The translations under genes were made by a program, and so were the position numbers. This document shows, in pieces, positions 1 through 8,034 of a stretch of DNA of 64,000 bases. Under the pieces are notes generated by a model. That model did not search any database. It was not told where the DNA came from and saw nothing but the letters and a program-made list of their open reading frames with translations. Source of the DNA: PALSA-693 sp963729695 (GTDB lineage Bacteria > Actinomycetota > Acidimicrobiia > Acidimicrobiales > Palsa-688); the NCBI GenBank assembly GCA_963729695.1, contig CAVSOT010000003.1:310001-374000 (forward strand), given 5' to 3'. Numbering within the stretch: the stretch's first letter is position 1; the number at the start of each line of letters is the position of its first letter.

Positions 1-27
1 ATGCCGCCGCCCGCCGCTGGCTGCCCG

Positions 28-498
28 CTACTCGATCAACTGAGCCAGCAATCTGGCGGTGATAGAGACGTTCCGGCTCGTGTGTTCCCACTCAGACGCG
101 ATGCGCTCGTGGTCGACGAGGCCGAAGGCGTCGGGGGGGATGCCGAGTGAGGCAGTAGCGGCTACGGCCAATGCCTGGGGGTCGACCACGTCGTCGTACG
201 CCGGGAACGCCTCCAACCCGTCCCACAGGTCGTCGAGCCCGGCCGGGGGCGTACCACCCTCGGCGAGCGCCAAGGCGGCCGCGGAGAACACCTCGTCGGT
301 GCCGATGCTGCCCGGTCGGCGGTACCCGGGCACCGGGTGCAGTCGCCACTCCAGCATGACCCCTTGTGGTCCGTCCTCCCGAAGCCACACCTGCGACCCG
401 TTCACGTAGGCGTCGATCGGCTCCCCGAAGCGCCCGTCGACGGCCACCACAACATCCGGACGCACGCGCCACACCGCAGACGCCACCAGCTTCGGCAC
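28..498 (-). CDS. Hypothetical protein downstream of PAC2 gene
   Basis: This 156-residue protein starts with GTG and has no domain I can name. It is acidic and probably soluble, with no signal peptide or membrane segment. A tryptophan/proline-rich N-terminal half (residues 1-60) is followed by an alanine-rich part. It begins about 20 bases after the stop of the PAC2 gene on the same strand, so the two are probably co-transcribed and may act together. The function is unknown. Confidence 0.6.
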   Translation of the reverse strand: MPKLVASAVWRVRPDVVVAVDGRFGEPIDAYVNGSQVWLREDGPQGVMLEWRLHPVPGYRRPGSIGTDEVFSAAALALAEGGTPPAGLDDLWDGLEAFPAYDDVVDPQALAVAATASLGIPPDAFGLVDHERIASEWEHTSRNVSITARLLAQLIE

Positions 499-518
499 TT
501 GCGTGACCTGGCCGGGGG

Positions 519-1457
519 TTATCTCCCGCCGCGCTGGTCACGTAGGAATCGTTCTACGTCCTCGGCCAGCTCCTCGGCAGTAGGCAACCGTTCCCAGGCG
601 GTGGAGCTGCCTCCGTCTCGTTCATCATCGAGATCCCCGTCGCCCGTAGTGCTGTCTCCGTGGAGGAGGAGCAAGTCGTCCGCGTCGTCCTCCGCTTCTT
701 CGAGCTGGGCCACGTAGGCCGCCGCTTCGTCGTCGTCAGCCACCCGCTCGCTCACCTGCCGTTCGTACTCCTCGGCCGCCCACCGCAGCCGGGCCGGGTC
801 GACCGGGGCGCCCACGAGAGCAGCCGAGCGCTCGACGAGAGCGAGGGCAGCCTTTGGTGACGGCACCTGGTGCACGTAGTGCGGCACGGAAGCCCAAAAC
901 GATGCGGCCGGCAAATCCGCCTGCCTGAGCGCCTCGAGCAGGACACCGACGATGCCCGTCGGGCCCTGATAGGTGGAAGCGGTCAGGCCCACCTCCTCAG
1001 CCAGGCTTGGGTCCGTCGTGCTGCCGGAGACCCGCACCGGCCGGGTGTGGGGAACGTCCGACAGCATCGCTCCCAGCACCACGACCAGGGCCGCGTCCAG
1101 CGCCTCCACTGTCGACACCACCGCCTCGCAGAACGTTCGCCACCGCAGTTGGGGCTCGACCCCGCGCAGCAACACGATGTCGTGCCGGGAGGCCGGGACC
1201 TCGGCGGCCAGGACCTCCACCCGGGGCCAATCGATCCGCCGATCGCCGCTCGTCGCGGCCGTCACCGTGGGCCGGGTGACCGTGAAGTCATAGAACTCCT
1301 CCGGGTCGATGCTCGCGCAGCGGGTGGCATTCCACTCCTGGGCGAGGTAATCGACGGCGAGGGTGGCGGCGTCTCCTGCGTCGTTCCACCCCTCGAAGGC
1401 GATCACGAAGAGCGGGTCCCTGAGCACCGGCCTCTCCGTCCATTGGACGACGTCCAT
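519..1457 (-). CDS. PAC2 family protein
   Basis: This 312-residue protein matches the actinobacterial PAC2 family, which shares its fold with eukaryotic proteasome assembly chaperones. The opening FEGWNDAGDAAT is the usual family signature, followed by a GVEPQLRWRTF block and a GPTGIVGVL motif near the middle. The C-terminal quarter is highly acidic (runs of Asp and Glu), as in many actinobacterial members. No proteasome gene is visible nearby, so a link to proteasome assembly cannot be argued from context. The gene faces away from the electron-transfer operon that begins at 1553, with about 95 bases of shared upstream DNA. Confidence 0.85.
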   Translation of the reverse strand: MDVVQWTERPVLRDPLFVIAFEGWNDAGDAATLAVDYLAQEWNATRCASIDPEEFYDFTVTRPTVTAATSGDRRIDWPRVEVLAAEVPASRHDIVLLRGVEPQLRWRTFCEAVVSTVEALDAALVVVLGAMLSDVPHTRPVRVSGSTTDPSLAEEVGLTASTYQGPTGIVGVLLEALRQADLPAASFWASVPHYVHQVPSPKAALALVERSAALVGAPVDPARLRWAAEEYERQVSERVADDDEAAAYVAQLEEAEDDADDLLLLHGDSTTGDGDLDDERDGGSSTAWERLPTAEELAEDVERFLRDQRGGR

Positions 1458-1552
1458 CAGCGTCCACCGTACGCCATTCCCAGCTGGCTCCCAGGAGGTT
1501 GTGCCCGAGCATGGAGCCGGCCCCCAGCGGATTTTGAGGATCGGCCGTCTTA

Positions 1553-1978
1553 ATGGGCGCTATGACATCGCCCTCGCTCCGAGACGCCTGGCTTCGTCGC
1601 AGCCGAACGGCCACCAGCCTGGTGGCCGTCGGCTCGCTCGCCGGGGTGGGGCTCTTCGCCGCTCTCGCGGCCGAACCCCACAGCACGAAGGCGGCGACCG
1701 GGTCGGCCGCCACGTCCAGTTCGCCCACGACCGGGAGCACCGGCACTTCCACGGCCGGCACCTCGTCTTCCGGGTCCGAGTCCTCGTCAGGTACCTCGTC
1801 CTCGGGTAGTGCCTCGACGCCGGATGGTGGCTCCTCGGCGTCCACCTCCTCGTCGGGGTCCTCGACCTCGACGTCGGCATCCGGTAGCTCGACGACCAGT
1901 ACCTCGCTGTCCTCGCCGACCACGGCTCCGACGGCCAGCTCGTCGTCCCGCGCCCATGCCACGTCAGGGGGCTCCTGA
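1553..1978 (+). CDS. Small Ser/Thr-rich membrane-anchored or secreted protein
   Basis: This 141-residue protein has a basic N-terminus (RDAWLRRSR), one hydrophobic segment at about residues 18-40, and then about 100 residues made almost entirely of Ser, Thr, Gly and Ala. The topology suggests a signal anchor with an extracytoplasmic disordered tail. It stops three bases before the haem-protein gene, so it is the first gene of a four-gene electron-transfer operon. In similar loci this place may hold an FMN-binding protein, but no such motif is visible here. An ATG at 1562 is an alternative start. Confidence 0.6.
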   Translation: MGAMTSPSLRDAWLRRSRTATSLVAVGSLAGVGLFAALAAEPHSTKAATGSAATSSSPTTGSTGTSTAGTSSSGSESSSGTSSSGSASTPDGGSSASTSSSGSSTSTSASGSSTTSTSLSSPTTAPTASSSSRAHATSGGS

Positions 1979-1981
1979 GCC

Positions 1982-2770
1982 ATGATCGCAGCCAGCATCA
2001 CCCAGTCCAAGGATCTCTGGTACCTCATGCGGGCGAGCGGCCTCGTCGCGCTGCTCTTATTGACCCTGACCATGGTCGCAGGCGTCCTCAACGTCCAGCG
2101 GTTCGCTACCCGTCGGTGGCCCCGGGCGGTGGGGGTCCTGTTACATCGAAATGTGGCGTTGCTCGCAGTGGTGTTCCTCGGGGCGCACGTGGTGACCGCC
2201 GCGGTCGACTCGAAGGTGCCCGTCGGCTGGTGGGCGTCGGCCATACCGTTGACGTCCGAGTGGAACCGGCTCTGGGTGGGCCTAGGGACGCTGTCCCTCG
2301 ACCTGATGGTTACCGTGCTGATCACCAGTCTGCTGCGGGCCCGAATGACCCACCGGACGTGGCGGGCCGTCCATTGGCTGGCGTACGCCTCCTGGCCGCT
2401 GGCTGTGGTCCACGGGTTCGAGTCGGGCACCGATAGCGGAGCGTGGTGGGCGGGATCGGTGTATCTCCTCTCCATCGTCGCAGTGCTTGGGGCGGTCGGA
2501 TGGCGGCTCTCGAGGCCGGCGAGCGCCGGAGGGCCGGCCGGGTTGGCCGGCGGGATGCCGGCAGGGTTGGCCGGCGGGATGCCGGCAGGGGTGGCCGGCG
2601 GGATGCCGGTCCGGGTGCAGACCGGGATGCCCGCCGGGGTTGGCGCCACGGTGCCCGCCGGGGTGCTCACCGCCGAGGCCGGCGGCCGCCACCGCCCGGC
2701 CCCTCGACCTTCCTTGGCCGGTCCCAAGGCGCCGGCCTGGACGACTACACCCGCTGGAGGCCGTCCGTGA
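1982..2770 (+). CDS. Ferric-reductase-like transmembrane haem protein
   Basis: This 262-residue protein has about six hydrophobic helices over residues 15-175, as in the ferric reductase-like transmembrane domain. Histidines suited to haem binding sit in helix pairs (LLHRN and GAHVV in one region, AVHWL and VVHGF in another). No FAD/NAD domain is fused, so the flavin partner is presumably the NuoF-like protein encoded next, whose GTG start overlaps this stop. The last 80 residues hold a Gly-Met-Pro-Ala tandem repeat and a Pro/Ala-rich tail. I infer a membrane haem protein that passes electrons to or from the downstream flavoprotein and ferredoxin. Confidence 0.75.
   Translation: MIAASITQSKDLWYLMRASGLVALLLLTLTMVAGVLNVQRFATRRWPRAVGVLLHRNVALLAVVFLGAHVVTAAVDSKVPVGWWASAIPLTSEWNRLWVGLGTLSLDLMVTVLITSLLRARMTHRTWRAVHWLAYASWPLAVVHGFESGTDSGAWWAGSVYLLSIVAVLGAVGWRLSRPASAGGPAGLAGGMPAGLAGGMPAGVAGGMPVRVQTGMPAGVGATVPAGVLTAEAGGRHRPAPRPSLAGPKAPAWTTTPAGGRP
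2540..2611 (+). repeat. 24-bp in-frame tandem repeat in haem protein tail
   Basis: About three copies of a 24-base unit (at 2540, 2564 and 2588) encode repeated Gly-Met-Pro-Ala-Gly-Leu/Val-Ala-Gly octapeptides. The unit is a multiple of three, so copy-number change keeps the frame. It lies after the last membrane helix, presumably in the cytoplasmic tail. Confidence 0.8.
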
Positions 2771-4068
2771 CCGTCGCTACCACCACCACACGTCGGGGGA
2801 CGGAGCCCTTGCCATTCGCCCCACCCATGGCGGTCGGGCCCCGCTTGTCGCCCGCGGGGCCGGACCGCCTCCTGCCCCTCTCCGGCGGGCCCTCGTACGC
2901 CGCTCACCTGGAACGGATCGGCCCGCTCTCCGGGGCGCACCGAGGCCTCGTGGACGAGGTGCTGGCGTCGGGGTTGCGAGGCCGGGGCGGCGCCGGCTTC
3001 CCCACCGGCCAGAAGATGGCAGCGGTCGCGAGCGGCCGGCGGCCCTCGGTCATCGTCGCCAACGCCACGGAAGGAGAGCCACTGTCGGCCAAAGACCAGA
3101 CCCTCCTGATCTGCAACCCCCACCTGGTGCTCGACGGGGTGGCTGCGGCCGGGGAGGCGATCGGAGCCACCCGGGCCCTCATCGCGATTGAGCGAGGGCG
3201 GTCTGCCCCCATCACCGCCCTCCAGGAGGCGATCGCCGAACGTTCTCGGATGGGCCTGCCCGTCGAGGTGGTCCAGACGCCCAACCGTTACGTTGCCGGC
3301 CAGGAGACCGCCCTCGTGCACTGGATCAACGGCGGCGACGCCCGCCCCGTGTTCGGCAGCAAGCCGTATCAGAAAGGGGTCGACGGCCGCCCCACGCTCG
3401 TCGACAACGTCGAGACCCTGGCCCACATCGGCTTGATCGCCCGGTTCGGACCCGGTTGGTTCCGCCGTTTCGGGACCCCGGACGAGCCGGGGACCATCCT
3501 CGTCACCGTGACTGGCGGGGTCAGTCATCCCGGCGTGTACGAAGTCCCGATCGGCGCACCCCTGACCGCGCTGCTCGGCAAGGTTGGAGCCGGCCCACTG
3601 CAGGCCTTGCTGCTCGGGGGCTACTTCGGGAGCTGGGTCCGAGGGGACGAGATCGCCGGCGTGACGCTGTCTGCCGCTGGGCTGGCCCCTGTCGGCGCCA
3701 AGCTCGGCTGCGGCGTCGTCGTCTGCTTACCCCAAGGCGTTTGTGCCTGGGGCGAGGTCGCCACGGTCGCCGGTTGGTATTCGGCTCACAGCACGGGGCA
3801 GTGCGGTCCGTGCCGGTTCGGCCTGGGCGATATCGCCAGCGCAGTCGATCGGGTGCTCGCCGGCGACCCGGAAGGGGAGATCGCGGCGCGCCGTTGGGCG
3901 GCCATGGTGAGGGGTCGGGGCGCGTGCCATTTTCCTGACGGGGCGGCCGGCTTCGTCGAATCGGCCGTTCGCGTCTTCGGCGACGAGATTGCCGATCACC
4001 GGTTGGGGCGATGCCCGCGGCCGTACTCGGGGTACCTACCCGCCCCTCGTCCGGGTGGTTGGAGGTGA
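2767..4068 (+). CDS. NuoF-like NADH:acceptor flavoprotein (51-kDa subunit family)
   Basis: This 433-residue protein belongs to the NADH dehydrogenase 51-kDa family. GLRGRGGAGFPTG is the FMN/NADH glycine motif, and NATEGEPLSAKDQ corresponds to the NADEGEP block of NuoF. A soluble-ligand-binding beta-grasp (SLBB) region follows near HPGVYEVPIG. CGPCRFG plus later cysteines form the C-terminal 4Fe-4S site. The GTG start at 2767 overlaps the previous stop and is preferred over upstream codons, which would run inside the haem gene. No NuoE, NuoG or membrane Nuo subunits are nearby, so this is not complex I. It probably moves electrons between NAD(P)H, the adjacent ferredoxin and the membrane haem protein. 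Confidence 0.85.
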   Translation: MTVATTTTRRGTEPLPFAPPMAVGPRLSPAGPDRLLPLSGGPSYAAHLERIGPLSGAHRGLVDEVLASGLRGRGGAGFPTGQKMAAVASGRRPSVIVANATEGEPLSAKDQTLLICNPHLVLDGVAAAGEAIGATRALIAIERGRSAPITALQEAIAERSRMGLPVEVVQTPNRYVAGQETALVHWINGGDARPVFGSKPYQKGVDGRPTLVDNVETLAHIGLIARFGPGWFRRFGTPDEPGTILVTVTGGVSHPGVYEVPIGAPLTALLGKVGAGPLQALLLGGYFGSWVRGDEIAGVTLSAAGLAPVGAKLGCGVVVCLPQGVCAWGEVATVAGWYSAHSTGQCGPCRFGLGDIASAVDRVLAGDPEGEIAARRWAAMVRGRGACHFPDGAAGFVESAVRVFGDEIADHRLGRCPRPYSGYLPAPRPGGWR

Positions 4069-4268
4069 AGGCCGTACGGTTGACGGTGGACCCGGTCGCA
4101 TGCGACGGCCACGGTCTGTGCGCCGAACTGTTCCCGGAAGGGATCTCGCTCGATGACTGGGGCTATCCGGTCCTTCGGGGCGAGGTCGCGGTTGAGGACC
4201 TGGCCCATGCTCGCCGGGCGGTATCGGCCTGTCCTGCACTGGCCCTGCGTATGCGGCGGCCGGCTTAA
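4065..4268 (+). CDS. Small single-cluster ferredoxin
   Basis: This 67-residue ferredoxin starts with a GTG that overlaps the previous stop (GTGA). It has the single-cluster pattern CDGHGLC near residue 11 and a distal SACPALAL motif, as in the 3Fe-4S/4Fe-4S ferredoxins that pair with P450s and oxidoreductases in Actinomycetota. The middle cysteine position of a classic CxxCxxC is glycine or histidine, which favours a 3Fe-4S cluster. It closes the operon begun at 1553 and is the likely soluble electron carrier for the NuoF-like protein. Confidence 0.85.
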   Translation: MKAVRLTVDPVACDGHGLCAELFPEGISLDDWGYPVLRGEVAVEDLAHARRAVSACPALALRMRRPA

Positions 4269-4391
4269 CCTGGCGCGGACTGGGCTGAGTTCCAGGGTTG
4301 GTCAGGCGTCCCTCTCTGGGAGCGCTTCGTCTTCTGGCCGAAACACGGTGCCTGCAACACAAACGCGGCACGGATGGATTCACCACGGACG

Positions 4392-4439
4392 ACTCGTGTC
4401 ACGTTCCAAGGTCAAATACGACCACAACGTGACACGAGT
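4392..4439. repeat. 14-bp perfect inverted repeat
   Basis: The arms actcgtgtcacgtt (4392-4405) and aacgtgacacgagt (4426-4439) are perfect reverse complements around a 20-base loop. It lies about 125 bases after the ferredoxin stop. It has no T-run, so it could be a terminator of the actinobacterial type or a protein-binding site. Confidence 0.85.
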
Positions 4440-4568
4440 GGCCGCTTTCGGCGGCAGCAATGTCACGTTGTTGCGGTGCGGCGCCGCGGGCGGGAGGGAG
4501 CCTGCCCCGCCCTACATGGCGGCCTCGCCAATCGGGGCTTCGGCCGGGTCGCCGCCAGCCCGGGCCGG

Positions 4569-4610
4569 GCGACTCGGGGACTGGGCGACTGGGCGACTGG
4601 GCGACTGGGG
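4569..4610. repeat. 8-bp tandem array
   Basis: Four to five consecutive copies of gcgactgg, with a slightly diverged first copy. It is non-coding and has no spacers, so it is a simple repeat rather than a CRISPR. Confidence 0.8.
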
Positions 4611-4620
4611 GTCGAGCCTG

Positions 4621-4649
4621 TTCGAGCCGGTCTCGCACGCCGGCTCGAA
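4621..4649. repeat. 10-bp perfect inverted repeat
   Basis: The arms ttcgagccgg (4621-4630) and ccggctcgaa (4640-4649) flank a 9-base loop. It directly abuts the next inverted repeat at 4650. Confidence 0.8.
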
Positions 4650-4702
4650 CACAAACGCGGCGCGCTCGGTTGAGCGATCGGTTTGGGCGCGCCGCGTTTG
4701 TG
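4650..4702. repeat. 16-bp perfect inverted repeat
   Basis: The arms cacaaacgcggcgcgc (4650-4665) and gcgcgccgcgtttgtg (4687-4702) are perfect reverse complements with a 21-base loop. The arm core also occurs near 4358 beside the first inverted repeat, which suggests a repeated element family. Confidence 0.85.
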
Positions 4703-4740
4703 CTCCATACGACAACGTTCCGAGAGTGGGGTGGGTGGCG

Positions 4741-4756
4741 AAGGGGCGCGCCCCTT
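4741..4756. repeat. 16-bp perfect palindrome
   Basis: The sequence aaggggcgcgcccctt equals its own reverse complement. The bases after it (ttgtgttc) resemble the flank of the 4650 repeat, so it may be another member of the same family. Confidence 0.75.
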
Positions 4757-4882
4757 TTGTGTTCTCACGGCACCAGGACCGGCACCGGGACCGGCATCGG
4801 CACCGGCACCGGTCGGGCCAGGCTGCTGACCCAAGCCACCGGGGCCTGCTGGGCCGGAGCGGCCCGGCTAGAGTCCAGCGCC

Positions 4883-5323
4883 GTGTGGAGTATCTCCGCG
4901 GCAAGTGAGGTCACGCCGGAGATCGTGGGGGCGTTCGTCCGGCTCATGCCGTTGCTGTCGCAGAGCGCACCAGCCCCCAGTGTCGCCGTGCTCGAGGCCA
5001 TCGTGTCGTCGCCGGCGACGACGTTGCTGCTCGCCCGGGACGGTGAAGGGGGCCCGATCGTAGGCACCCTCACCTTGGCCGTGTTTCAGATCCCCAGCGG
5101 GGTGCGCGCCTGGATCGAGGATGTCATCGTGGGGGAGGAGACGAGAGGTCGGGGTTGCGGAGAGGCGCTGACTCGGGCCGCTCTCGAGGTCGCCGCGGCT
5201 GAGGGGGCGCGCACGGTCGACCTGACGTCCCGACCGTCGCGGGAGGCGGCCAACCGCCTCTATCAGCGGGTTGGGTTCGACCGCCGGGACACGACGGTGT
5301 ACCGCTACGGCCTCGCTCCCTGA
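4883..5323 (+). CDS. GNAT family N-acetyltransferase
   Basis: This 146-residue protein has the GNAT fold. Motif A is visible as VIVGEETRGRGCGEALTRAA, in which the RGRGxG loop binds the acetyl-CoA pyrophosphate. The C-terminal NRLYQRVGFDRRDTTVYR matches motif B and the family's final strand. The GTG at 4883 is chosen because codons upstream in this frame run through the repeat region and look non-coding. The acceptor substrate cannot be told from the sequence. It stands alone between the repeat region and the convergent chorismate mutase gene. Confidence 0.8.
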   Translation: MWSISAASEVTPEIVGAFVRLMPLLSQSAPAPSVAVLEAIVSSPATTLLLARDGEGGPIVGTLTLAVFQIPSGVRAWIEDVIVGEETRGRGCGEALTRAALEVAAAEGARTVDLTSRPSREAANRLYQRVGFDRRDTTVYRYGLAP

Positions 5324-5388
5324 CCGCCCGTAACGCCCGACCGCCCGAAACGCCCGACCGCCCGACCGCCCGACCGCCCGTAACGCCT
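5324..5388. repeat. Simple tandem repeat between convergent genes
   Basis: Seven or eight imperfect copies of an 8-9 base unit (accgcccg, with taacgcccg and aaacgcccg variants) follow the GNAT stop and fill the gap before the convergent chorismate mutase gene. Confidence 0.75.
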
Positions 5389-5403
5389 GCGCCTGACTGG
5401 CGG

Positions 5404-5754
5404 TCAGTCCGGTCCCAGCTCCTCCACCTCGAGCAAGGTGAAGCCGTCGATGATCGTGCGCAGCACCTGCTGCGCGACCCTCGGATCCACCCCTTCGTCC
5501 TTGGCGATCTCGGCGATCCGGCCGAGCATCTCGTCCTCGCGGCCTCGGTCTACCACGCCCATGTGGTGGGCCCGCTTGTAGTGGACGACGCCTTCTACCA
5601 ACCTGGCCCGCTCTCGGAGCAGGGATACCAGCCGGCGGTCGACGTCGTCGATCTGTTGCCGGATGTCGAGAAGGTCCGCCCCGTCGGGTCGCTCGTCAGA
5701 TGAACGGTCCATGTCGACATCATGACCGATTCGAGGGGGCAGATGATCACGCAC
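5404..5754 (-). CDS. Chorismate mutase, AroQ class
   Basis: The product is an all-helical AroQ-type chorismate mutase, which converts chorismate to prephenate for Phe/Tyr synthesis. LDIRQQIDDVDRRLVSLLRE is the characteristic first helix. The lysine and arginine of VVHYKRAHHMG and VDRGREDEML, followed by the C-terminal helix, complete the family pattern. The start is uncertain: 116 residues from 5754, or 102 from the ATG at 5712, which removes a non-conserved leader. It is divergent from citrate synthase, with about 60 bases between the longer start and the citrate synthase GTG. Confidence 0.85.
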   Translation of the reverse strand: MRDHLPPRIGHDVDMDRSSDERPDGADLLDIRQQIDDVDRRLVSLLRERARLVEGVVHYKRAHHMGVVDRGREDEMLGRIAEIAKDEGVDPRVAQQVLRTIIDGFTLLEVEELGPD

Positions 5755-5813
5755 GGATGCGGAGTAGCATGCACCTCCGAAAGAACACGCATTGAAGACT
5801 CCTTGGGGGAGCA

Positions 5814-7085
5814 GTGGCTGATTCCATCACGGTGACCGACAACCGCAGCGGCGAGGTCGTAGAGATCCCCATAGTCGATGGGGGTATCTCTGCGGACGAG
5901 CTGCGCAAATTGCTTCCTGGAGTCTGGTTTTACGACCCTGCGTTCATGACCACGGCGCTCACGTCGAGCTCGATCACCTACCTGGATGGCGACGCGGGCA
6001 TCTTGCGCTACCGCGGGTACCCGATCGAGCAGATCGCAGAGAGATCCACCTATCTCGAGACCGCCTATCTGCTGATCCACGGCGAGCTCCCGACCGCAGC
6101 GCAGCTCGACACGTGGACCAATGAGATCCGCTACCACACATACATCCACGAAAACTTCCGCAAGCGGTTCGTGGACGGGTTCCACTACGACGCCCACCCC
6201 ATGGGCATGCTCCTGTCCGGGATCGGCGCCCTGTCGACGTTCTATCCCGAGGCCAAGGAGATCCTGGATCCTGAGGTGCGGCACCGCCAGATCGTCCGGT
6301 TGATCGCCAAGGTGCCCACGCTGGCGGCGGGGTGCCATCGGTACAGCGTCGGGATGCCGTTCGTCTACCCCGACAACTCCATGAGCTTCACCGAGAACTT
6401 CCTGTCGATGATGTGGAAGGTTGCGGAGCCGCGCTACGAGGCCGACCCGGTCCTGGCCCGGGCCCTCGACGTGCTCTTCATACTCCACGCCGACCACGAG
6501 CAGAACTGCGGCACCCTGGCCATGCGCACCGTCGGTTCGTCGCACGCCGACCCGTACTCCGCCGCCGCGGCTGCCGCGGCCGCGCTCTACGGCCCCCGGC
6601 ACGGCGGCGCCAACGAGGCCGTCCTGCGCATGCTCACCGACATCGGCTCCATCGACAACGTCCGGGCTTTCATCGATGACGTCAAGGCCGGCAAGGGGAA
6701 GCTGCAGGGTTTCGGTCACCGCGTCTACAAGAACTACGACCCGCGGGCCACCATCATCAAGAAGACCGCCGACGACGTGTTCGCGGTCACCGGCAAGAAC
6801 CCGCTCCTCGACATCGCCTTGAAGCTGGAGGAGGTCGCCCTCTCCGACGACTACTTCATCTCCCGGAAGCTGTACCCCAACGTGGACTTCTACTCCGGGC
6901 TCATCTACCAGGCGATGAACTTCCCGACGGCCATGTTCACCGTCCTGTTCGCCATACCCAGGGTGTCGGGCTGGCTGGCCCACTGGCAGGAACTCATCGA
7001 GCAGGACTCCAAGATCTACCGCCCCCGGCAGCTCTGGACGGGCTGCGACGAACGACCCTACGTCCCCCTCGCCGACCGCTCCTAA
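5814..7085 (+). CDS. gltA: Citrate synthase
   Basis: This 423-residue enzyme condenses oxaloacetate and acetyl-CoA at the entry to the TCA cycle. The catalytic histidine regions are present as LHADHEQNCGT and GFGHRVYKNYDPRA, and the catalytic aspartate is in NVDFYSGLIY. GPRHGGANEAV is the substrate loop. The GTG start at 5814 has a strong ribosome site (gggggag) six bases upstream. Length and motifs agree with the hexameric bacterial type. The gene is a single unit; the next gene is convergent. Confidence 0.95.
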   Translation: MADSITVTDNRSGEVVEIPIVDGGISADELRKLLPGVWFYDPAFMTTALTSSSITYLDGDAGILRYRGYPIEQIAERSTYLETAYLLIHGELPTAAQLDTWTNEIRYHTYIHENFRKRFVDGFHYDAHPMGMLLSGIGALSTFYPEAKEILDPEVRHRQIVRLIAKVPTLAAGCHRYSVGMPFVYPDNSMSFTENFLSMMWKVAEPRYEADPVLARALDVLFILHADHEQNCGTLAMRTVGSSHADPYSAAAAAAAALYGPRHGGANEAVLRMLTDIGSIDNVRAFIDDVKAGKGKLQGFGHRVYKNYDPRATIIKKTADDVFAVTGKNPLLDIALKLEEVALSDDYFISRKLYPNVDFYSGLIYQAMNFPTAMFTVLFAIPRVSGWLAHWQELIEQDSKIYRPRQLWTGCDERPYVPLADRS

Positions 7086-7118
7086 GCCGGTCCCGGGGTG
7101 GCCGGCTGAGGCCAGTCC

Positions 7119-7978
7119 TCAGCGCAGAGTGCGGAGCAGACCCTCCTGCACGACCGACACTGCCAGGGCTCCCAGGCGGGTGTAGATCGTGCCGGTGGCC
7201 AGGCCCAGGGCCCCGTAGGCGCTCGGGCTGCGCTGGTCGTACAAAAGCCATTCGTCGGCCCGGAACGGGCGGTGGAACCACATGGCGTGATCCAGGCTGG
7301 CCTGGGTGCCGTCGTTCCAGATCAGCCCGTGCGGGAGCATGATGGTGTCGAGCAGGGTCATGTCGCTGGCGTAGGCCACCAGGCAGGCGTGCAGGAGCGG
7401 GTCGTCGGGCAGCTTCCCGTCGGCGCGGAACCACATCTGGTGGGTCGGCTGGCGCGGCGCCGAATCGGGAGAGGTGCGGAGGGGCTCGCCGATGTGGCGC
7501 ACGTCGATGGGGCGCGACCGCCCAAACCGTTCGCCGATGGCGTGGGCGTGCGGTTCCATCAGCTCGGTCCAGGTCGGCAGGGTTTCGGGGTCAGGTGCGT
7601 GGGGCGCCTGCTGCTGATGGCTCACGCCGTCCTCTGGAGCGTGGAACGACGCCGACAGGTGGAAGATCGCCTCCCCTTGTTGGATGGCGGCCACCCTTCT
7701 GGTGGTGAAAGACCCCCGTCGCGTATGCGATCCACCTGGTAGATGATCGGGATCGTCGGGTCACCGGGGCGGAGGAAGTAGGCATGCAGGGAATGCACCG
7801 GACGCTCCGCTCCGATGCCATCCGCCACCGTGCGTCCCGCCGCGATCAGGGCCTGGGCGGCCACCTGGCCCCCGAAGACCCGAAGGCGATGCTCCTTGGG
7901 GCTGAACCCCCGGAAGAAGTCCACCTCGAGCGGCTCGAGATCCAGCAGGTCGAGCAGTTCGTCGAGGGCGGTCGTCAT
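7119..7978 (-). CDS. tesB: Acyl-CoA thioesterase II (TesB), one frame break
   Basis: The corrected protein of about 286 residues is a double-hotdog TesB thioesterase, which hydrolyses medium- and long-chain acyl-CoAs. FRGFSPKEHRLRVFGGQVAAQ is the first hotdog, and LDHAMWFHRPFRADEWLLYD with GALGLATGTIYTRLGALAVSV is the second. The frame is broken at about 7710-7716 in a CCCCC run (GGGGG on the coding strand). After VDRIRDGG the sequence continues as SFTTRRVAAIQQGE in another frame. One missing base in the G-run would restore the family consensus, so this looks like a sequence error rather than a dead gene. Confidence 0.85.
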
Positions 7979-8034
7979 TCTCCCATCTTGGCTGCAACCG
8001 AACCCCCTATTGATCTCCGATAGCCTTACGAGCC

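Larger units (their letters stand above)
4269..4882. other. Gene-free region dense in inverted and tandem repeats
   Basis: I see no credible gene here. The stretch holds at least three perfect inverted repeats, a 16-base palindrome and an 8-base tandem array, listed separately. A short motif reading acaaacgcggc recurs at about 4360 and 4651 and in reverse complement near 4690. The last 100 bases before the GNAT gene are a run of caccgg-type repeats. Confidence 0.7.

Noticed and set aside
1288..3528. A very long open frame on the minus strand opposite the haem and flavoprotein genes.
   Set aside because: It is antisense to genes with clear family motifs, shows no recognisable domain, and arises from GC-biased codon positions.
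4569..4610. Regular short repeats that might be a CRISPR array.
   Set aside because: The units are 8 bases, directly joined, with no spacers and no cas genes nearby.
5324..5388. Tandem repeat between convergent genes as a possible array or origin.
   Set aside because: It is a degenerate simple repeat without DnaA-like boxes or spacers.
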